Of a DNA stretch of 64,000 bases, positions 25,180 through 33,839 are shown piece after piece; position 1 is the first letter of the stretch; every line of letters begins with the position of its first letter. The DNA is from a virus: positions 1 to 64,000 of the IMG/VR virus record IMGVR_UViG_3300021962_000082; one strand, given 5' to 3'. Under the pieces are notes generated by a model, which was not told the DNA's origin, ran no database searches, and saw only the letters and a program-made list of their open reading frames with translations. Position numbers and translations under genes: made by a program.

Positions 25180-26586
25180 ATGCTTAAAGAATACGGATTA
25201 GACGTACAAAAACTTTTTCTAGAAATGATGCTGGAAGATGCATCCAGCTATGTGCGGGTGCAGAACATTTATAACGCTACAAACTTTGACAAGTCGCTAA
25301 GACCCGCAGCAGAGTTTATTAAAGAGCATACCGAAAAGCATAAGACCATGCCCGACCGGACACAAATTTCCGCGGCTACGGGTGTTAAACTACAACCAGT
25401 ACCCGACTTAAACGAAGGACATTTTGAATGGTTCATGACTGAGTTTGAAAGTTTTACACGGCGCCAAGAACTGGAACGTGCTATTTTAAAATCCGCAGAC
25501 TTGTTGGAAAAGGGCGATTATGATCCAGTAGAAAAACTTATCAAGGATGCAGTACAGATCAGCCTGACCAAAGACATGGGCACTGATTACTTTGCGGATC
25601 CCAGTGAGCGCATTAACAGATATTTTAACTCAGGTGGACAAGTTAGCACAGGTTGGCCACAACTAGACAAACTCCTATATGGTGGATTCAGTCGCGGCGA
25701 ACTGAACATTTTTGCTGGTGGCTCGGGTTCAGGCAAAAGTCTTGTGATGATGAATATTGCGCTAAACTGGCTACAGCAAGGACTGAGTGGCGTATACATC
25801 AGTCTTGAACTTAGTGAAGAATTGACCAGTTTACGAACTGATGCTATGTTGACTAACATGAGCACCAAAGAAATACGAAAAGATATTGACACAGCTACAA
25901 TGAAGATTAAAATAACTGGCAAAAAGTTTGGTCAGTATCGTGTTAAAGCATTGCCAGCACAAAGCAACGTCAATGACATTCGCGCATATATTAAAGAAGT
26001 ACAAATACAAACAGGCATTAAAATTGATTTTATCATGGTAGATTACCTGGATCTGCTGATGCCAGTGAGTGCCAAAGTCAGTCCCAATGACTTGTTTGTT
26101 AAAGATAAGTATGTGAGTGAAGAACTGCGTAATTTGGCCAAAGAATTAAATGTGTTGTTTGTGACAGCAAGTCAGTTGAATCGATCAGCGGTTGAAGAAA
26201 TTGAGTTTGACCACTCTCATATTTCAGGTGGTATTAGTAAGATTAATACTGCTGACAATGTGTTTGGTATTTTTACTAGTCGTGCGATGAAGGAGCGGGG
26301 CAAGTATCAACTTCAATGTATGAAGTCGCGTAGTTCAACAGGTGTTGGACAAAAGATTGATTTAGAATATAATATTGACACCATGCGGATTACTGACAAC
26401 GGCGGCGATGATAGTAACAGCAGCAGTTCATTCAAGAAACCCAGCATTTACGATACTATCAAACCACAAAGTCGTGTTAATACAAACGAAAAAATTGATG
26501 CTGATACCGGAGAAGTGAGCAAAATTACAGTAGATGTACAAAGCGCCAAGCTAAAACAGTTGCTGGGACAAATTAAACAAGTTTAA
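25180..26586 (+). CDS. Replicative DNA helicase, gp41-like (DnaB family)
   Basis: The hexameric 5'-3' helicase that moves the replication fork together with the primase. The N-terminal helical domain spans about 1-130. The RecA-like domain has Walker A GGSGSGKS (180-187), ISLELSEE (H1a with Glu), Walker B FIMVDYLDLLMP and VTASQLNRSAV (H3). Length 469 matches T4 gp41 (475). The frame runs back to 25093, but ATG 25180 is chosen because it directly follows the stop of the preceding gene and starts the conserved N-terminus. The C-terminal 60 residues are Ser-rich and probably flexible. Confidence 0.92.
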   Translation: MLKEYGLDVQKLFLEMMLEDASSYVRVQNIYNATNFDKSLRPAAEFIKEHTEKHKTMPDRTQISAATGVKLQPVPDLNEGHFEWFMTEFESFTRRQELERAILKSADLLEKGDYDPVEKLIKDAVQISLTKDMGTDYFADPSERINRYFNSGGQVSTGWPQLDKLLYGGFSRGELNIFAGGSGSGKSLVMMNIALNWLQQGLSGVYISLELSEELTSLRTDAMLTNMSTKEIRKDIDTATMKIKITGKKFGQYRVKALPAQSNVNDIRAYIKEVQIQTGIKIDFIMVDYLDLLMPVSAKVSPNDLFVKDKYVSEELRNLAKELNVLFVTASQLNRSAVEEIEFDHSHISGGISKINTADNVFGIFTSRAMKERGKYQLQCMKSRSSTGVGQKIDLEYNIDTMRITDNGGDDSNSSSSFKKPSIYDTIKPQSRVNTNEKIDADTGEVSKITVDVQSAKLKQLLGQIKQV

Positions 26587-26589
26587 TAT

Positions 26590-27621
26590 ATGGCAAAATT
26601 ATATATTAGTGTTCCTTCTAACAAATTAGTCACATACGAGTTAGATTACTTAGACAACGATGTGTTGTTTATAAGTGATTTTTATGAGCCAAGCAGACTA
26701 GATAGATTAATTAGTTACACACAACCAAAGTATATAATAAACGATTATTATATTCCAACAGACGGTGAGGATAAAGATAACGATTTGCCAATTTATTGTG
26801 TTCCTGCTTGTTTTGTTTTTTTTAACATAACATTTATGTCAGCTGATTTGCCCGAAATTACTGATTATAATACTTTTAATTTTATAATCAATAAAAAACG
26901 AATTCATAGAACGTTATGCATTCGACTAGTTGAAATGTTTAAATTAACTGACTACACCTATACATGGAGCGGGTTAGGACGTGAGTTAGACATGTCCAAC
27001 ACAATTACTGAATTAGATCACTTAGGAACAAGTAGTCCGTTAACAAAAGAGCAACGACAATTTTTATTGGCACCCATTGAAATAGAATCAAAATTTTTCG
27101 AAATGCCCGAGGGCGTAAATTCAACCGACTCGCACATTAAACACAAAGATACTACCTATACCTGGAATAATTTTTTAAAAAATATATTTGCATCAAGTGC
27201 TGTTTCTCTTATTACCGAAAGTCATGGCTATCAAAAAAAAGCAGGGTTCACAGAAAAAACATCTTATGCTATTTTAGGATTAACTTTTCCAATTTGGGTA
27301 GGCGGCTATAATCAAGCGCAGGGGTTGAAACAATTAGGATTTGATGTTTTTGAAGATATAATTGATCACAGCTATCAATCATATCCAACACTAATAGAAA
27401 GATGTTATTATGCTATTGCAAATAACTTAGAAATTTTATCAAACAAATCACTTGCCCACGAATTGCGTACTAAAAATATCAATCGTTTAAAAGCTAATAG
27501 GGATTTATTATTAAGTAGTCGTGTTCTAGAACAATGTGTGAAAATAAGGAAAAATTGGCCCTTGGATTGTCAAAAAGTAATACCTCGATTGAAGGACCGC
27601 TTTCCAGTCAGCACAAGTTAA
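26590..27621 (+). CDS. Glycosyltransferase-like protein
   Basis: No complete family match. The C-terminal part has ITESHGYQKKAGFTEKTSYAI, then LTFPIWVGGYNQAQGLKQLG and FDVFEDIIDHSY. This TEKT / P-I-W-x-G / LKxLGFxxF / D.SY order recurs in fucosyltransferase-like and other GT-B-like proteins of phages and bacteria. The N-terminal 150 residues are unrecognised and AT-rich. It follows the helicase stop by three bases without its own promoter, so it is carried by replication transcription. Confidence 0.55.
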   Translation: MAKLYISVPSNKLVTYELDYLDNDVLFISDFYEPSRLDRLISYTQPKYIINDYYIPTDGEDKDNDLPIYCVPACFVFFNITFMSADLPEITDYNTFNFIINKKRIHRTLCIRLVEMFKLTDYTYTWSGLGRELDMSNTITELDHLGTSSPLTKEQRQFLLAPIEIESKFFEMPEGVNSTDSHIKHKDTTYTWNNFLKNIFASSAVSLITESHGYQKKAGFTEKTSYAILGLTFPIWVGGYNQAQGLKQLGFDVFEDIIDHSYQSYPTLIERCYYAIANNLEILSNKSLAHELRTKNINRLKANRDLLLSSRVLEQCVKIRKNWPLDCQKVIPRLKDRFPVSTS

Positions 27622-27632
27622 CTGAATAGTAC

Positions 27633-27640
27633 GATAAATA
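27633..27640 (+). promoter_or_regulatory. Late promoter box GATAAATA
   Basis: One mismatch to TATAAATA, 23 bases upstream of the ATG at 27663. It marks the switch from replication genes to virion-type genes. Confidence 0.45.
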
Positions 27641-27662
27641 ATAAAAAGGTCCGGGACTTATT

Positions 27663-27911
27663 ATGCAGAAGAAAACTCGTAGTTTATTAGAAGAACTAGA
27701 AAGCATGTACATCGAGCGTGATTCTCGGCATGTAATTGAAACTCGCGCTAGTAACATTATAGCCAGTGCCATCCGCTTATTAGAACAAATTGACGCCAGC
27801 TACGAGCCCGATACGGCTAAGAATTTGCAGCGTAAGTTGATCAACGCTATTAATCTGCGTGATCCCGGCAAATTTACTCGTACTGTGAGAAAAACTGATG
27901 CAAATTCATGA
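27663..27911 (+). CDS. Small helical phage protein (82 aa)
   Basis: A short, mostly helical, charged protein with no known motif (RSLLEELESMYIERDSRHV near the N-terminus). It is first in a late unit with the next two genes and overlaps the following start by 14 bases. A structural or assembly role is inferred only from its company. Confidence 0.65.
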   Translation: MQKKTRSLLEELESMYIERDSRHVIETRASNIIASAIRLLEQIDASYEPDTAKNLQRKLINAINLRDPGKFTRTVRKTDANS

Positions 27912-28740
27912 GTTAACGCAACGCCAACCTGTAAAAGAAGGTTTATTGGGTGCAGTTGGGTCGCTTGCTAAAAATGCAATGTTTGGTAAATCCACCAGCG
28001 CGGCAGGAATTATCGATCCTAAGAAAAAGTTAGCGGCTGTTAAAGCTCAACCTGAATTAGTTAAAATGGCACAAGGCTGGGCCGATGAGTGGATTAAACA
28101 GCAAAAGACCCCGCAAACAGAAGCAGTTACAGCTCGCGGTGGTGCAACTCCAGCAGAAATCGCCAATCTTGAAAAACAAATAGCAGCACAACAAGCTGCG
28201 CTTCAAGAACCCGCACAACCACAGACAACTGCCCAGCCTGCTGCTGACCCAAAAAAGGAATATTTAAATAGTTTTTTAGCATTTGCCAATAACAAAATTG
28301 CCATGCGTGATCCAACTACCTATGAGATGATTGCCTTACAAGCAGTCGAAGACTCGGGACTTTTAAAGGACCAACTCGAAAAGGCCGAAGGTGCAATTGG
28401 AGCTGCTCAAGGCAACGAAGCGGCAACTAAAGCAGCAGTTGTCGATTATATGCTCACCGCACTAGCTGGTGCGCAACTGTTGATCACTAACAATAAGATG
28501 AATCGAAGTAAACTATCAGTACCTGCTTATGGTAGTAAACCAGATACAGCACCAACTAGAGCCACTCAACCAGTTGACCAGGATATGAATGCTTTGTTTA
28601 CCGATGTAGGGTTGCCACCGGCATTATTGGGGCAAGCTGGTAAAAAATTTCAACAACTGAGCAGGAATACTCAATTAAGCACTACTGGTGACCGTGTTGC
28701 TGACTCATTACTAAGGTCCATGGGATATCGTATATCATGA
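27898..28740 (+). CDS. Virion/head-associated protein of unknown function
   Basis: A 280-residue protein. It begins MQIHELTQ, an (I/L)-x-E N-terminus also seen in the genes at 32531 (MKLQEL) and 33412 (MRLYEV) and similar to T4 internal head proteins that are trimmed by the prohead protease. The middle (about 75-120) is an Ala/Gln/Pro-rich linker; the rest looks helical. It overlaps both neighbours (14 and four bases). Confidence 0.65.
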   Translation: MQIHELTQRQPVKEGLLGAVGSLAKNAMFGKSTSAAGIIDPKKKLAAVKAQPELVKMAQGWADEWIKQQKTPQTEAVTARGGATPAEIANLEKQIAAQQAALQEPAQPQTTAQPAADPKKEYLNSFLAFANNKIAMRDPTTYEMIALQAVEDSGLLKDQLEKAEGAIGAAQGNEAATKAAVVDYMLTALAGAQLLITNNKMNRSKLSVPAYGSKPDTAPTRATQPVDQDMNALFTDVGLPPALLGQAGKKFQQLSRNTQLSTTGDRVADSLLRSMGYRIS

Positions 28741-30605
28741 TTATTAAAGAAGGCGGCAATGTTTTTAAAGACAGCTCGGGCCGCGCCCTAACGCAGCGCA
28801 TTAACCAAACGGACATTCCAACGACGCTGGCTTGGTTGGATCAGATGTTGCCAGGACTTGATCTACAAAATAACACACTGGGATCCACAGGCAAAAAGCC
28901 TACATCCGGTGACTTAGATTTGGCTGTAGATGCCAATCAAGTGACCAAGGAGCAGTTGATTGCTCGCTTGTCACAATGGGCTACCAGTCATGGCCTCAAG
29001 CCCGAAGAGTATATTAAGAAGTCGGGCATTTCTGTGCATTTTAAAACACCCATCGGTGGCAATGTTAACTCGGGTTATGTGCAAACTGATTTTATGTTTG
29101 TTACAAATGTGCCGTTTTCAAAGTTTATACTCAGCGCACCCTCAGACAGCAACTATCGTGGCGTTGATCGCAATGTGCTATTGAACAGCATTGCCAAAAG
29201 CCTGGGCTATAAACTAAATCAAAACGCTGGTATTGCTGATCGTGCTACTAATCAAATCATCAGTGATGATCCTGACAAAATTGCCAAACTGCTACTAAAT
29301 CCCCGCGCCAGTCGCGACGATTTAAACAGCGTGGAAACAGTTGTAGCAGCACTTGAACGTGATCCCAAGCGGGACGAAAAACTAAAAGACGCTCGCGAAT
29401 ACTTTGCTCGTGAAGGTGTGCCCTTTATGGAAAACGATCAAGCAGTATACAAAGAATACAGCGATGTGGATTTTCTATCTCGGCTTCGTGATCGTATTGT
29501 TAACCAAGGCATGCAAGTGATTGTTGAAGGCGCCAAGGATGTACGCATTGAGCACCTAGAAGACTTGGTGTTTGAAAAAGGCACTCGTGGCATTCGTGAT
29601 GCAGTGGCAATTATGACGCATGCTGCTGAAAACACCCGCGGAACTACCACTGTCAAGTGGGACGGCAAACCTGCTATTGTATTTGGTCGTAAGTCCGATG
29701 GAACATTTGTGCTCACAGATAAAAGTGGTTTTGGAGCCAAGGGCTATGATGGGTTAGCAACTTCGCCCGAGCATATTGGTCGAATGATGGCCATGCGAAA
29801 GGGTGATCGCACTGAGTTAGTGGCTATCTATCAAAAGTTATTTCCTTTACTACGTGCTGCTACGCCGGAAAATATGCGGGGCTACATTCAAGGTGACCTG
29901 TTGTATGTTAACCGCCCGCCAGAAGTGTCCGGTGCTTATGTGTTCAAGCCCAATTTTATTGAATACAAAATTCCCGTTAAAAGCCGTCTCGGACAGCGCA
30001 TTGGCGACAGTGAAGTAGGTGTAGCTATACACACAAGATACAAAGATCCTGACAGTCCTGCTGAAGCAATTAAACACGTTACACTTGAATCAGTTCCGGG
30101 ACTCCTACTAATTGAGCCCAGCGTTAAAGAAATACAAAATGTTGAGCTTGATAACAACTTGGTCAAACAGTTGAATCAAATTGTTTCTGCTCACGGTGCT
30201 CACATTGATGGTTTGTTTAATCCTGCTGAGCTTCGTGCTTCGGGTATTACGGATTTGCCACAACTGTGCAAACGCTATATTAACTCCCGCATCACCAGCG
30301 ACTACAGCAATTTGTTAAATGGGTTTGGTGAGTGGTTGCGGTCAAATGTAACACCCCGCAAGTTTAACAATATTGTAGAATACCTGCAAAGCCCCCGTTC
30401 AAACATGGACGGTATTACAGCAGCGTTTACAGCTTTCTTGCTGCTACACGATGTTAAAACTGACATGCTGCGCCAGCTGGATGTGCAGCAACCCGGGCAA
30501 GAAGGTTGGGTGTTAGCTACCCCCGCTGGCCGTGCTAAATTAGTTAATAGATTCGGCTTTAGTGCTGGAAATCGAGCCCTAAACAACCCCGAACTGGCCG
30601 CGTAA
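28737..30605 (+). CDS. Nucleotidyltransferase / ligase-like two-domain protein
   Basis: The 622-residue protein appears to join two nucleotide-using domains. Residues about 45-125 match the Pol-beta nucleotidyltransferase fold: LGSTGKKPTSGDLDLAVD with D59 and D61, and the third acidic residue in YVQTDFMFV (D118). Residues about 295-450 match the adenylating domain of DNA/RNA ligases: VKWDGKPAIVFGR with candidate nucleotidyl lysine K307 in KxDG, then RGYIQGDLLY, and FIEYKIPVKSR as a possible distal lysine motif. The remainder is helical. It lies among virion-type late genes and overlaps the preceding gene by four bases. Whether both sites are active is unknown. Confidence 0.72.
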   Translation: MIIKEGGNVFKDSSGRALTQRINQTDIPTTLAWLDQMLPGLDLQNNTLGSTGKKPTSGDLDLAVDANQVTKEQLIARLSQWATSHGLKPEEYIKKSGISVHFKTPIGGNVNSGYVQTDFMFVTNVPFSKFILSAPSDSNYRGVDRNVLLNSIAKSLGYKLNQNAGIADRATNQIISDDPDKIAKLLLNPRASRDDLNSVETVVAALERDPKRDEKLKDAREYFAREGVPFMENDQAVYKEYSDVDFLSRLRDRIVNQGMQVIVEGAKDVRIEHLEDLVFEKGTRGIRDAVAIMTHAAENTRGTTTVKWDGKPAIVFGRKSDGTFVLTDKSGFGAKGYDGLATSPEHIGRMMAMRKGDRTELVAIYQKLFPLLRAATPENMRGYIQGDLLYVNRPPEVSGAYVFKPNFIEYKIPVKSRLGQRIGDSEVGVAIHTRYKDPDSPAEAIKHVTLESVPGLLLIEPSVKEIQNVELDNNLVKQLNQIVSAHGAHIDGLFNPAELRASGITDLPQLCKRYINSRITSDYSNLLNGFGEWLRSNVTPRKFNNIVEYLQSPRSNMDGITAAFTAFLLLHDVKTDMLRQLDVQQPGQEGWVLATPAGRAKLVNRFGFSAGNRALNNPELAA

Positions 30606-30626
30606 CGGACATTTTTTCTCCAAAAG

Positions 30627-30634
30627 CATAAATA
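30627..30634 (+). promoter_or_regulatory. Late promoter box CATAAATA
   Basis: One mismatch to TATAAATA. The leader to the ATG at 30674 is about 35 nt and carries AAGGAGA, so this is a leadered late promoter. Confidence 0.5.
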
Positions 30635-30673
30635 AAAGTAGGTCTTCGGACCACATACTAAGGAGAATTTAAA

Positions 30674-31051
30674 ATGGCTAACATCACAACACCAACAAAT
30701 GGTACATATCAACCAGTATCCAACATGGATGCTGGTACAACAGCAGCTTCCCCCGGCGCCGGCTGGCCCACACCTTTAAACAGTGTAACAAGCGCCGCTA
30801 CAGTTAACTTGGCTGGTCCCAAGTTAGACTTCTTCACTATCGCTTTAGCTGGTGTAGCATCGACAGGCAGCGTAACAAACGCTACTATGCTTGCTATTCA
30901 AACCAAAGCTACTATCGCTATGTATGAAGCTACAACTGGCGCCCCTGATACATTGGCTATCGCTGTGTATCCCACAGGTGCTTGGACTACAGCTGATCTA
31001 AATGCTGCCACTGGTGGTACTACAACAGCTTCGGCTACATTCACAAACTAA
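30674..31051 (+). CDS. Small Ala/Thr-rich virion-type protein
   Basis: A 125-residue protein very rich in Ala, Thr and Gly, with few charged residues, typical of phage decoration or fibre-like proteins. It has a strong Shine-Dalgarno sequence (AAGGAG), a late box and a downstream terminator, so it is probably made in quantity as a single-gene late transcript. No family is recognised. Confidence 0.65.
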   Translation: MANITTPTNGTYQPVSNMDAGTTAASPGAGWPTPLNSVTSAATVNLAGPKLDFFTIALAGVASTGSVTNATMLAIQTKATIAMYEATTGAPDTLAIAVYPTGAWTTADLNAATGGTTTASATFTN

Positions 31052-31069
31052 TCATTAGTTTCTGATACA

Positions 31070-31100
31070 AAAACCTCGGATTTAAACCCGAGGTTTTCTT
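31070..31100 (+). terminator. Intrinsic terminator
   Basis: AAAACCTCGG (31070-31079) pairs perfectly with CCGAGGTTTT (31088-31097), followed by CTTTT. Confidence 0.85.
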
Positions 31101-31105
31101 TTGGC

Positions 31106-31113
31106 GTTAAATA
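31106..31113 (+). promoter_or_regulatory. Late promoter box GTTAAATA
   Basis: TTAAATA-type box. Predicted +1 is 31119, two bases before the ATG at 31121, with no Shine-Dalgarno sequence. Confidence 0.42.
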
Positions 31114-31120
31114 CTACACT

Positions 31121-31384
31121 ATGACGTCGAGCAATATTGCCAAGGTAACCGAGTTAACTGTATTCGAGACAGCCGACGGTGGCCGCACAATTTACTCTCG
31201 TAAACATCATAGCGAAACACGCACACTACACTACAAAGACCCCACACTACAGCGTGAGCTTGAGCAGTTGGAAAACAAAAAAAGGTGGGGTGAAATATTT
31301 GAATCAAGGCATAACAATACAGCACTTAACGATTTGTGTAATCAAGTTGAAGTGTTGTATGAATTAAGCAAAAAACACACATGA
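31121..31384 (+). CDS. Small phage protein (87 aa)
   Basis: No recognised domain. The N-terminal half is beta-like (LTVFETADGGRTIYSRKH) and the C-terminal half helical and charged. The predicted transcript is leaderless. The stop overlaps the next ATG by four bases, so it starts a coupled series of short late genes. Confidence 0.65.
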   Translation: MTSSNIAKVTELTVFETADGGRTIYSRKHHSETRTLHYKDPTLQRELEQLENKKRWGEIFESRHNNTALNDLCNQVEVLYELSKKHT

Positions 31385-31821
31385 AGTATGCAGTACAAAC
31401 GTTTTTTGACATAACAGCCACAGGTATTACTGGACACTACAAGCCGGCAAAAATACCATTTCGCGACGATAGTGGAAATATGATCCAGGATCTTGAGTCA
31501 TGGACTCGTGCTCGCAATCAGCAACGAAACTGGGAAACTATAACACAAGTGCTCAGTTTAAGAACGCAATTGTTTCGCCTGCAAACGCCTATTACAGATA
31601 CAAAAAATCGTGCTTGGATGTTTGAGTTTGAAACTGAAACAGAGCACATATACGGTGATGATTCAGACCCAACACGCATATTAAAAGACGACGCCGACGG
31701 TGTGCCCATGATCACAGGATTAGACGAACAAGGTGAATTACTCCCATTATTGGTAACTTCGGGTCCCAATCAGAACATATGGTTTACTCTAATTTCCATA
31801 AATACAGCAACGGGGATTTGA
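31381..31821 (+). CDS. Phage protein of unknown function (146 aa)
   Basis: A soluble protein with a ferredoxin-like start (MKYAVQTFFDITATGIT) and an acidic middle (EFETETEHIYGDDSD). Its end is separated from the next ATG by one base, but a separate late box inside it (31797-31804) may also drive the following gene. A virion role is inferred from context only. Confidence 0.65.
   Translation: MKYAVQTFFDITATGITGHYKPAKIPFRDDSGNMIQDLESWTRARNQQRNWETITQVLSLRTQLFRLQTPITDTKNRAWMFEFETETEHIYGDDSDPTRILKDDADGVPMITGLDEQGELLPLLVTSGPNQNIWFTLISINTATGI
31797..31804 (+). promoter_or_regulatory. Late promoter box CATAAATA
   Basis: One mismatch to TATAAATA, inside the end of the 146-aa gene and 19 bases before the ATG at 31823; GGGGA lies in the short leader. 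Confidence 0.38.
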
Positions 31822-31822
31822 A

Positions 31823-32086
31823 ATGGCCGATGCTACTAACATTGAGAAAAAAAGTTTAGAAGCGCACGTAGAGTTGTGCGCAGAACGTTACAACGCATTA
31901 GAAGTAAGATTAGACCATGTTGATGGCAAAATTTCTAAACTTGAAACAATTATCTGCGAAGTTCGTGATTTAGTAGTAAAAATGAACGCAAAACGTAGCA
32001 GTCAAATAATCAACTGGGGATTTAGCATCATTGGTGTGCTACTCACTGTTATTGCATTTTTTATCGTACGCTATATTCTTCCATGA
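31823..32086 (+). CDS. Small coiled-coil membrane protein (XhlA/holin-like layout)
   Basis: Residues about 10-55 form a coiled coil (LEVRLDHVDGKISKLETIIC). A single membrane helix follows near the C-terminus (INWGFSIIGVLLTVIAFFIV), with basic residues just before it. This layout is that of XhlA-type lysis accessory proteins and some tail-associated membrane anchors. It is not next to the lysis cluster at 58-63 kb, so the function is open. Confidence 0.6.
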   Translation: MADATNIEKKSLEAHVELCAERYNALEVRLDHVDGKISKLETIICEVRDLVVKMNAKRSSQIINWGFSIIGVLLTVIAFFIVRYILP

Positions 32087-32580
32087 TATCAACTAAAAAG
32101 TTTACAGAATTATTTAAAAACGAATTTGCCGCACTTGAGCCCAACAGCATTTTTAAAAATGATCAAGGCGAGTATGAAGTGTTTGGACGTTATCGCATTA
32201 TTAAAGAAAGCGATGGGTATAGAGTTTACTGTTCAGCCACTGATGTGGGGCTTTTTTACAAATCAAAAGCTGCATTAAGCTGGTGTGTAGCCGACAAATT
32301 TGCTCAATTTAACAAAGCACGGGACATATTAAAATTAGACAATCGTTTACATTTTTTAACAGTAGATATTAATTCAAGAGCAACAATAGGAGATCGTGTA
32401 AAAACTGCTGATCAACACGAAATTATACTGACCAAGCTGGAAAGTAAATTGCTTCAGAAAAAAGAGATAGAAAATAGGTTAGCCGATTGTGTCAACTGGG
32501 CTAAATACTACCAACAACAAGGATTCGACAATGAAACTGCAAGAATTGGCCATATTGCCACAAACAAAGCAAATCGCTAA
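32083..32580 (+). CDS. Phage protein of unknown function (165 aa)
   Basis: Overlaps its neighbours by four and 50 bases. The N-terminal half has NDQGEYEVFGRYRIIKES and the second half is helical with many Lys and Glu. No motif is recognised. It probably forms part of the late assembly series from 31121 to 33753. Confidence 0.65.
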   Translation: MISTKKFTELFKNEFAALEPNSIFKNDQGEYEVFGRYRIIKESDGYRVYCSATDVGLFYKSKAALSWCVADKFAQFNKARDILKLDNRLHFLTVDINSRATIGDRVKTADQHEIILTKLESKLLQKKEIENRLADCVNWAKYYQQQGFDNETARIGHIATNKANR

Positions 32581-33412
32581 AGTATTTGAAAGTTACTTTG
32601 GCAAAAGTATTACCTTTGAATCAATTTCAAAGCGTCAAGCAAATGTCATGCTAGGTCGAGTTCGGGGACTGTTGAAAGAACACCGTAGAACAGCTGACTA
32701 TCACGCTAGTGAGAAAAATTCTGCTTACTTAAAATTAGTAATGTTAGAACAAGTGTTGACTAAGAAAATTCGCGAAGAATTTCCGGCCACTTCCACAGGC
32801 GGCGTTAGTACTGGCTCCGCTGATGCTAAAAAGACACAAGACGGAATCAATAAGATTTCTGACCCCAAGCTCAAAACCGCTATGGATAAAAGCTCTAAAG
32901 GTCAAACACTTACTCCTGACGAAGACAAGATGGTCAAGGCCGCAGCATTACAAGCAGTTGCAGCCGAAAGTCGTCACCGCAAAGGTCGCCGTCTAAGTGA
33001 AAGTGAAGTACAACAGGCTCAAGTGATCCTGGCCAGCCAAGACATGGTTGATCAAGTTCAGAAAATGATTGAGCAAATTACTGCCTTACAGTTTAAAGAC
33101 TTGCCAGCATTGGTTGATCAGATCCGCAATGAAATTGGTTACGAGCAAGCTACAAAGTTTAATGCTGATGCTACAGCCGCTCTTGGTGGCATGGTTCAAA
33201 ATCTACAAGGTTCCAAGTCACAGTTAGAAGCTGCTATGGGCACAGTAACTGGACAAGCACCTGTAGTACCTGGTGTCACTGATGTTGGTGCTGAGTTACC
33301 TGCCGAGCCTATGCCCGATGCCGGTGACGAGTTAGATTTAGATGCCGAAACCGACATTGAAGTTGACGCCGAAGAACCAGCCAAATCCAGTTTAGGTCGT
33401 GAGCGCAGATAA
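32531..33412 (+). CDS. Head-assembly or internal head type protein
   Basis: ATG 32531 starts MKLQELAILPQTKQ; the frame is open to 32489, but that version would lie deeper in the preceding gene. The protein (293 aa) is helical, with an acidic, Pro/Val-rich C-terminal tail (LDLDAETDIEVDAEE), the composition of prohead core or scaffold proteins. The L-x-E at residues 3-5 fits the prohead-protease cleavage pattern of T4 internal proteins. It ends one base into the next gene. Confidence 0.62.
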   Translation: MKLQELAILPQTKQIAKVFESYFGKSITFESISKRQANVMLGRVRGLLKEHRRTADYHASEKNSAYLKLVMLEQVLTKKIREEFPATSTGGVSTGSADAKKTQDGINKISDPKLKTAMDKSSKGQTLTPDEDKMVKAAALQAVAAESRHRKGRRLSESEVQQAQVILASQDMVDQVQKMIEQITALQFKDLPALVDQIRNEIGYEQATKFNADATAALGGMVQNLQGSKSQLEAAMGTVTGQAPVVPGVTDVGAELPAEPMPDAGDELDLDAETDIEVDAEEPAKSSLGRERR

Positions 33413-33753
33413 TGCGTTTATACGAGGTTTTTGAATCGCGGCCCGACGCTCAGAAGTTAGCAGCACTGGCCACTTTTCTATCTGACCGCGCCGATGACGA
33501 AAACGCATCAAAACAAATTAGTAAACGTGCATTTATTGATCTTGCCCAAACCATGGGCGTTAATGTAACGGATCAAAATCTTTCTGACTTGGTCAGTGCC
33601 GAACCACTAAAAAATATTCTCAATCCAATTGACCCCGGCTCGGACGTGGTCAGTTTTAGAGGCGACACCGAAGCCGCTACTGGCATGAGCGTTGACCAAG
33701 CACAAGCGGTAGTCAACAGCAACGCCAAGGCCGCAATGAAACGCCGTCAATAG
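33412..33753 (+). CDS. Small internal-head type protein (113 aa)
   Basis: It begins MRLYEVFESRPDAQKL, again with an N-terminal L-x-E. The rest is helical with a small acidic middle and an Ala/Val-rich end. It shares a base with the preceding stop, giving tight coupling. An internal head protein or capsid-targeted factor is inferred from the N-terminus and from its neighbour. Confidence 0.62.
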   Translation: MRLYEVFESRPDAQKLAALATFLSDRADDENASKQISKRAFIDLAQTMGVNVTDQNLSDLVSAEPLKNILNPIDPGSDVVSFRGDTEAATGMSVDQAQAVVNSNAKAAMKRRQ

Positions 33754-33773
33754 GCTCAGTAAACAAAAACCCA

Positions 33774-33781
33774 AATAAATA
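33774..33781 (+). promoter_or_regulatory. Late promoter box AATAAATA before csp
   Basis: One mismatch to TATAAATA, within an A-rich run. It would give a leader of about 50 nt containing the hairpin at 33788-33809. Confidence 0.4.
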
Positions 33782-33787
33782 AACGAT

Positions 33788-33809
33788 TAGCAATATAAAA
33801 CTATTGCTA
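33788..33809 (+). promoter_or_regulatory. Hairpin in cold-shock gene leader
   Basis: TAGCAAT (33788-33794) pairs with ATTGCTA (33803-33809). No T run follows, so it is not a terminator. It lies 30 bases before the csp ATG in the predicted leader and may act as an mRNA stability or translation element. Confidence 0.4.
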
Positions 33810-33839
33810 AAAAATAATTTTAAGAAAGAAACGGTTATT

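Noticed and set aside
31823-32086. Calling the coiled-coil membrane protein the phage holin
   Set aside because: It lies among virion genes far from the endolysin, and a better holin candidate is next to the lipase at 61976.
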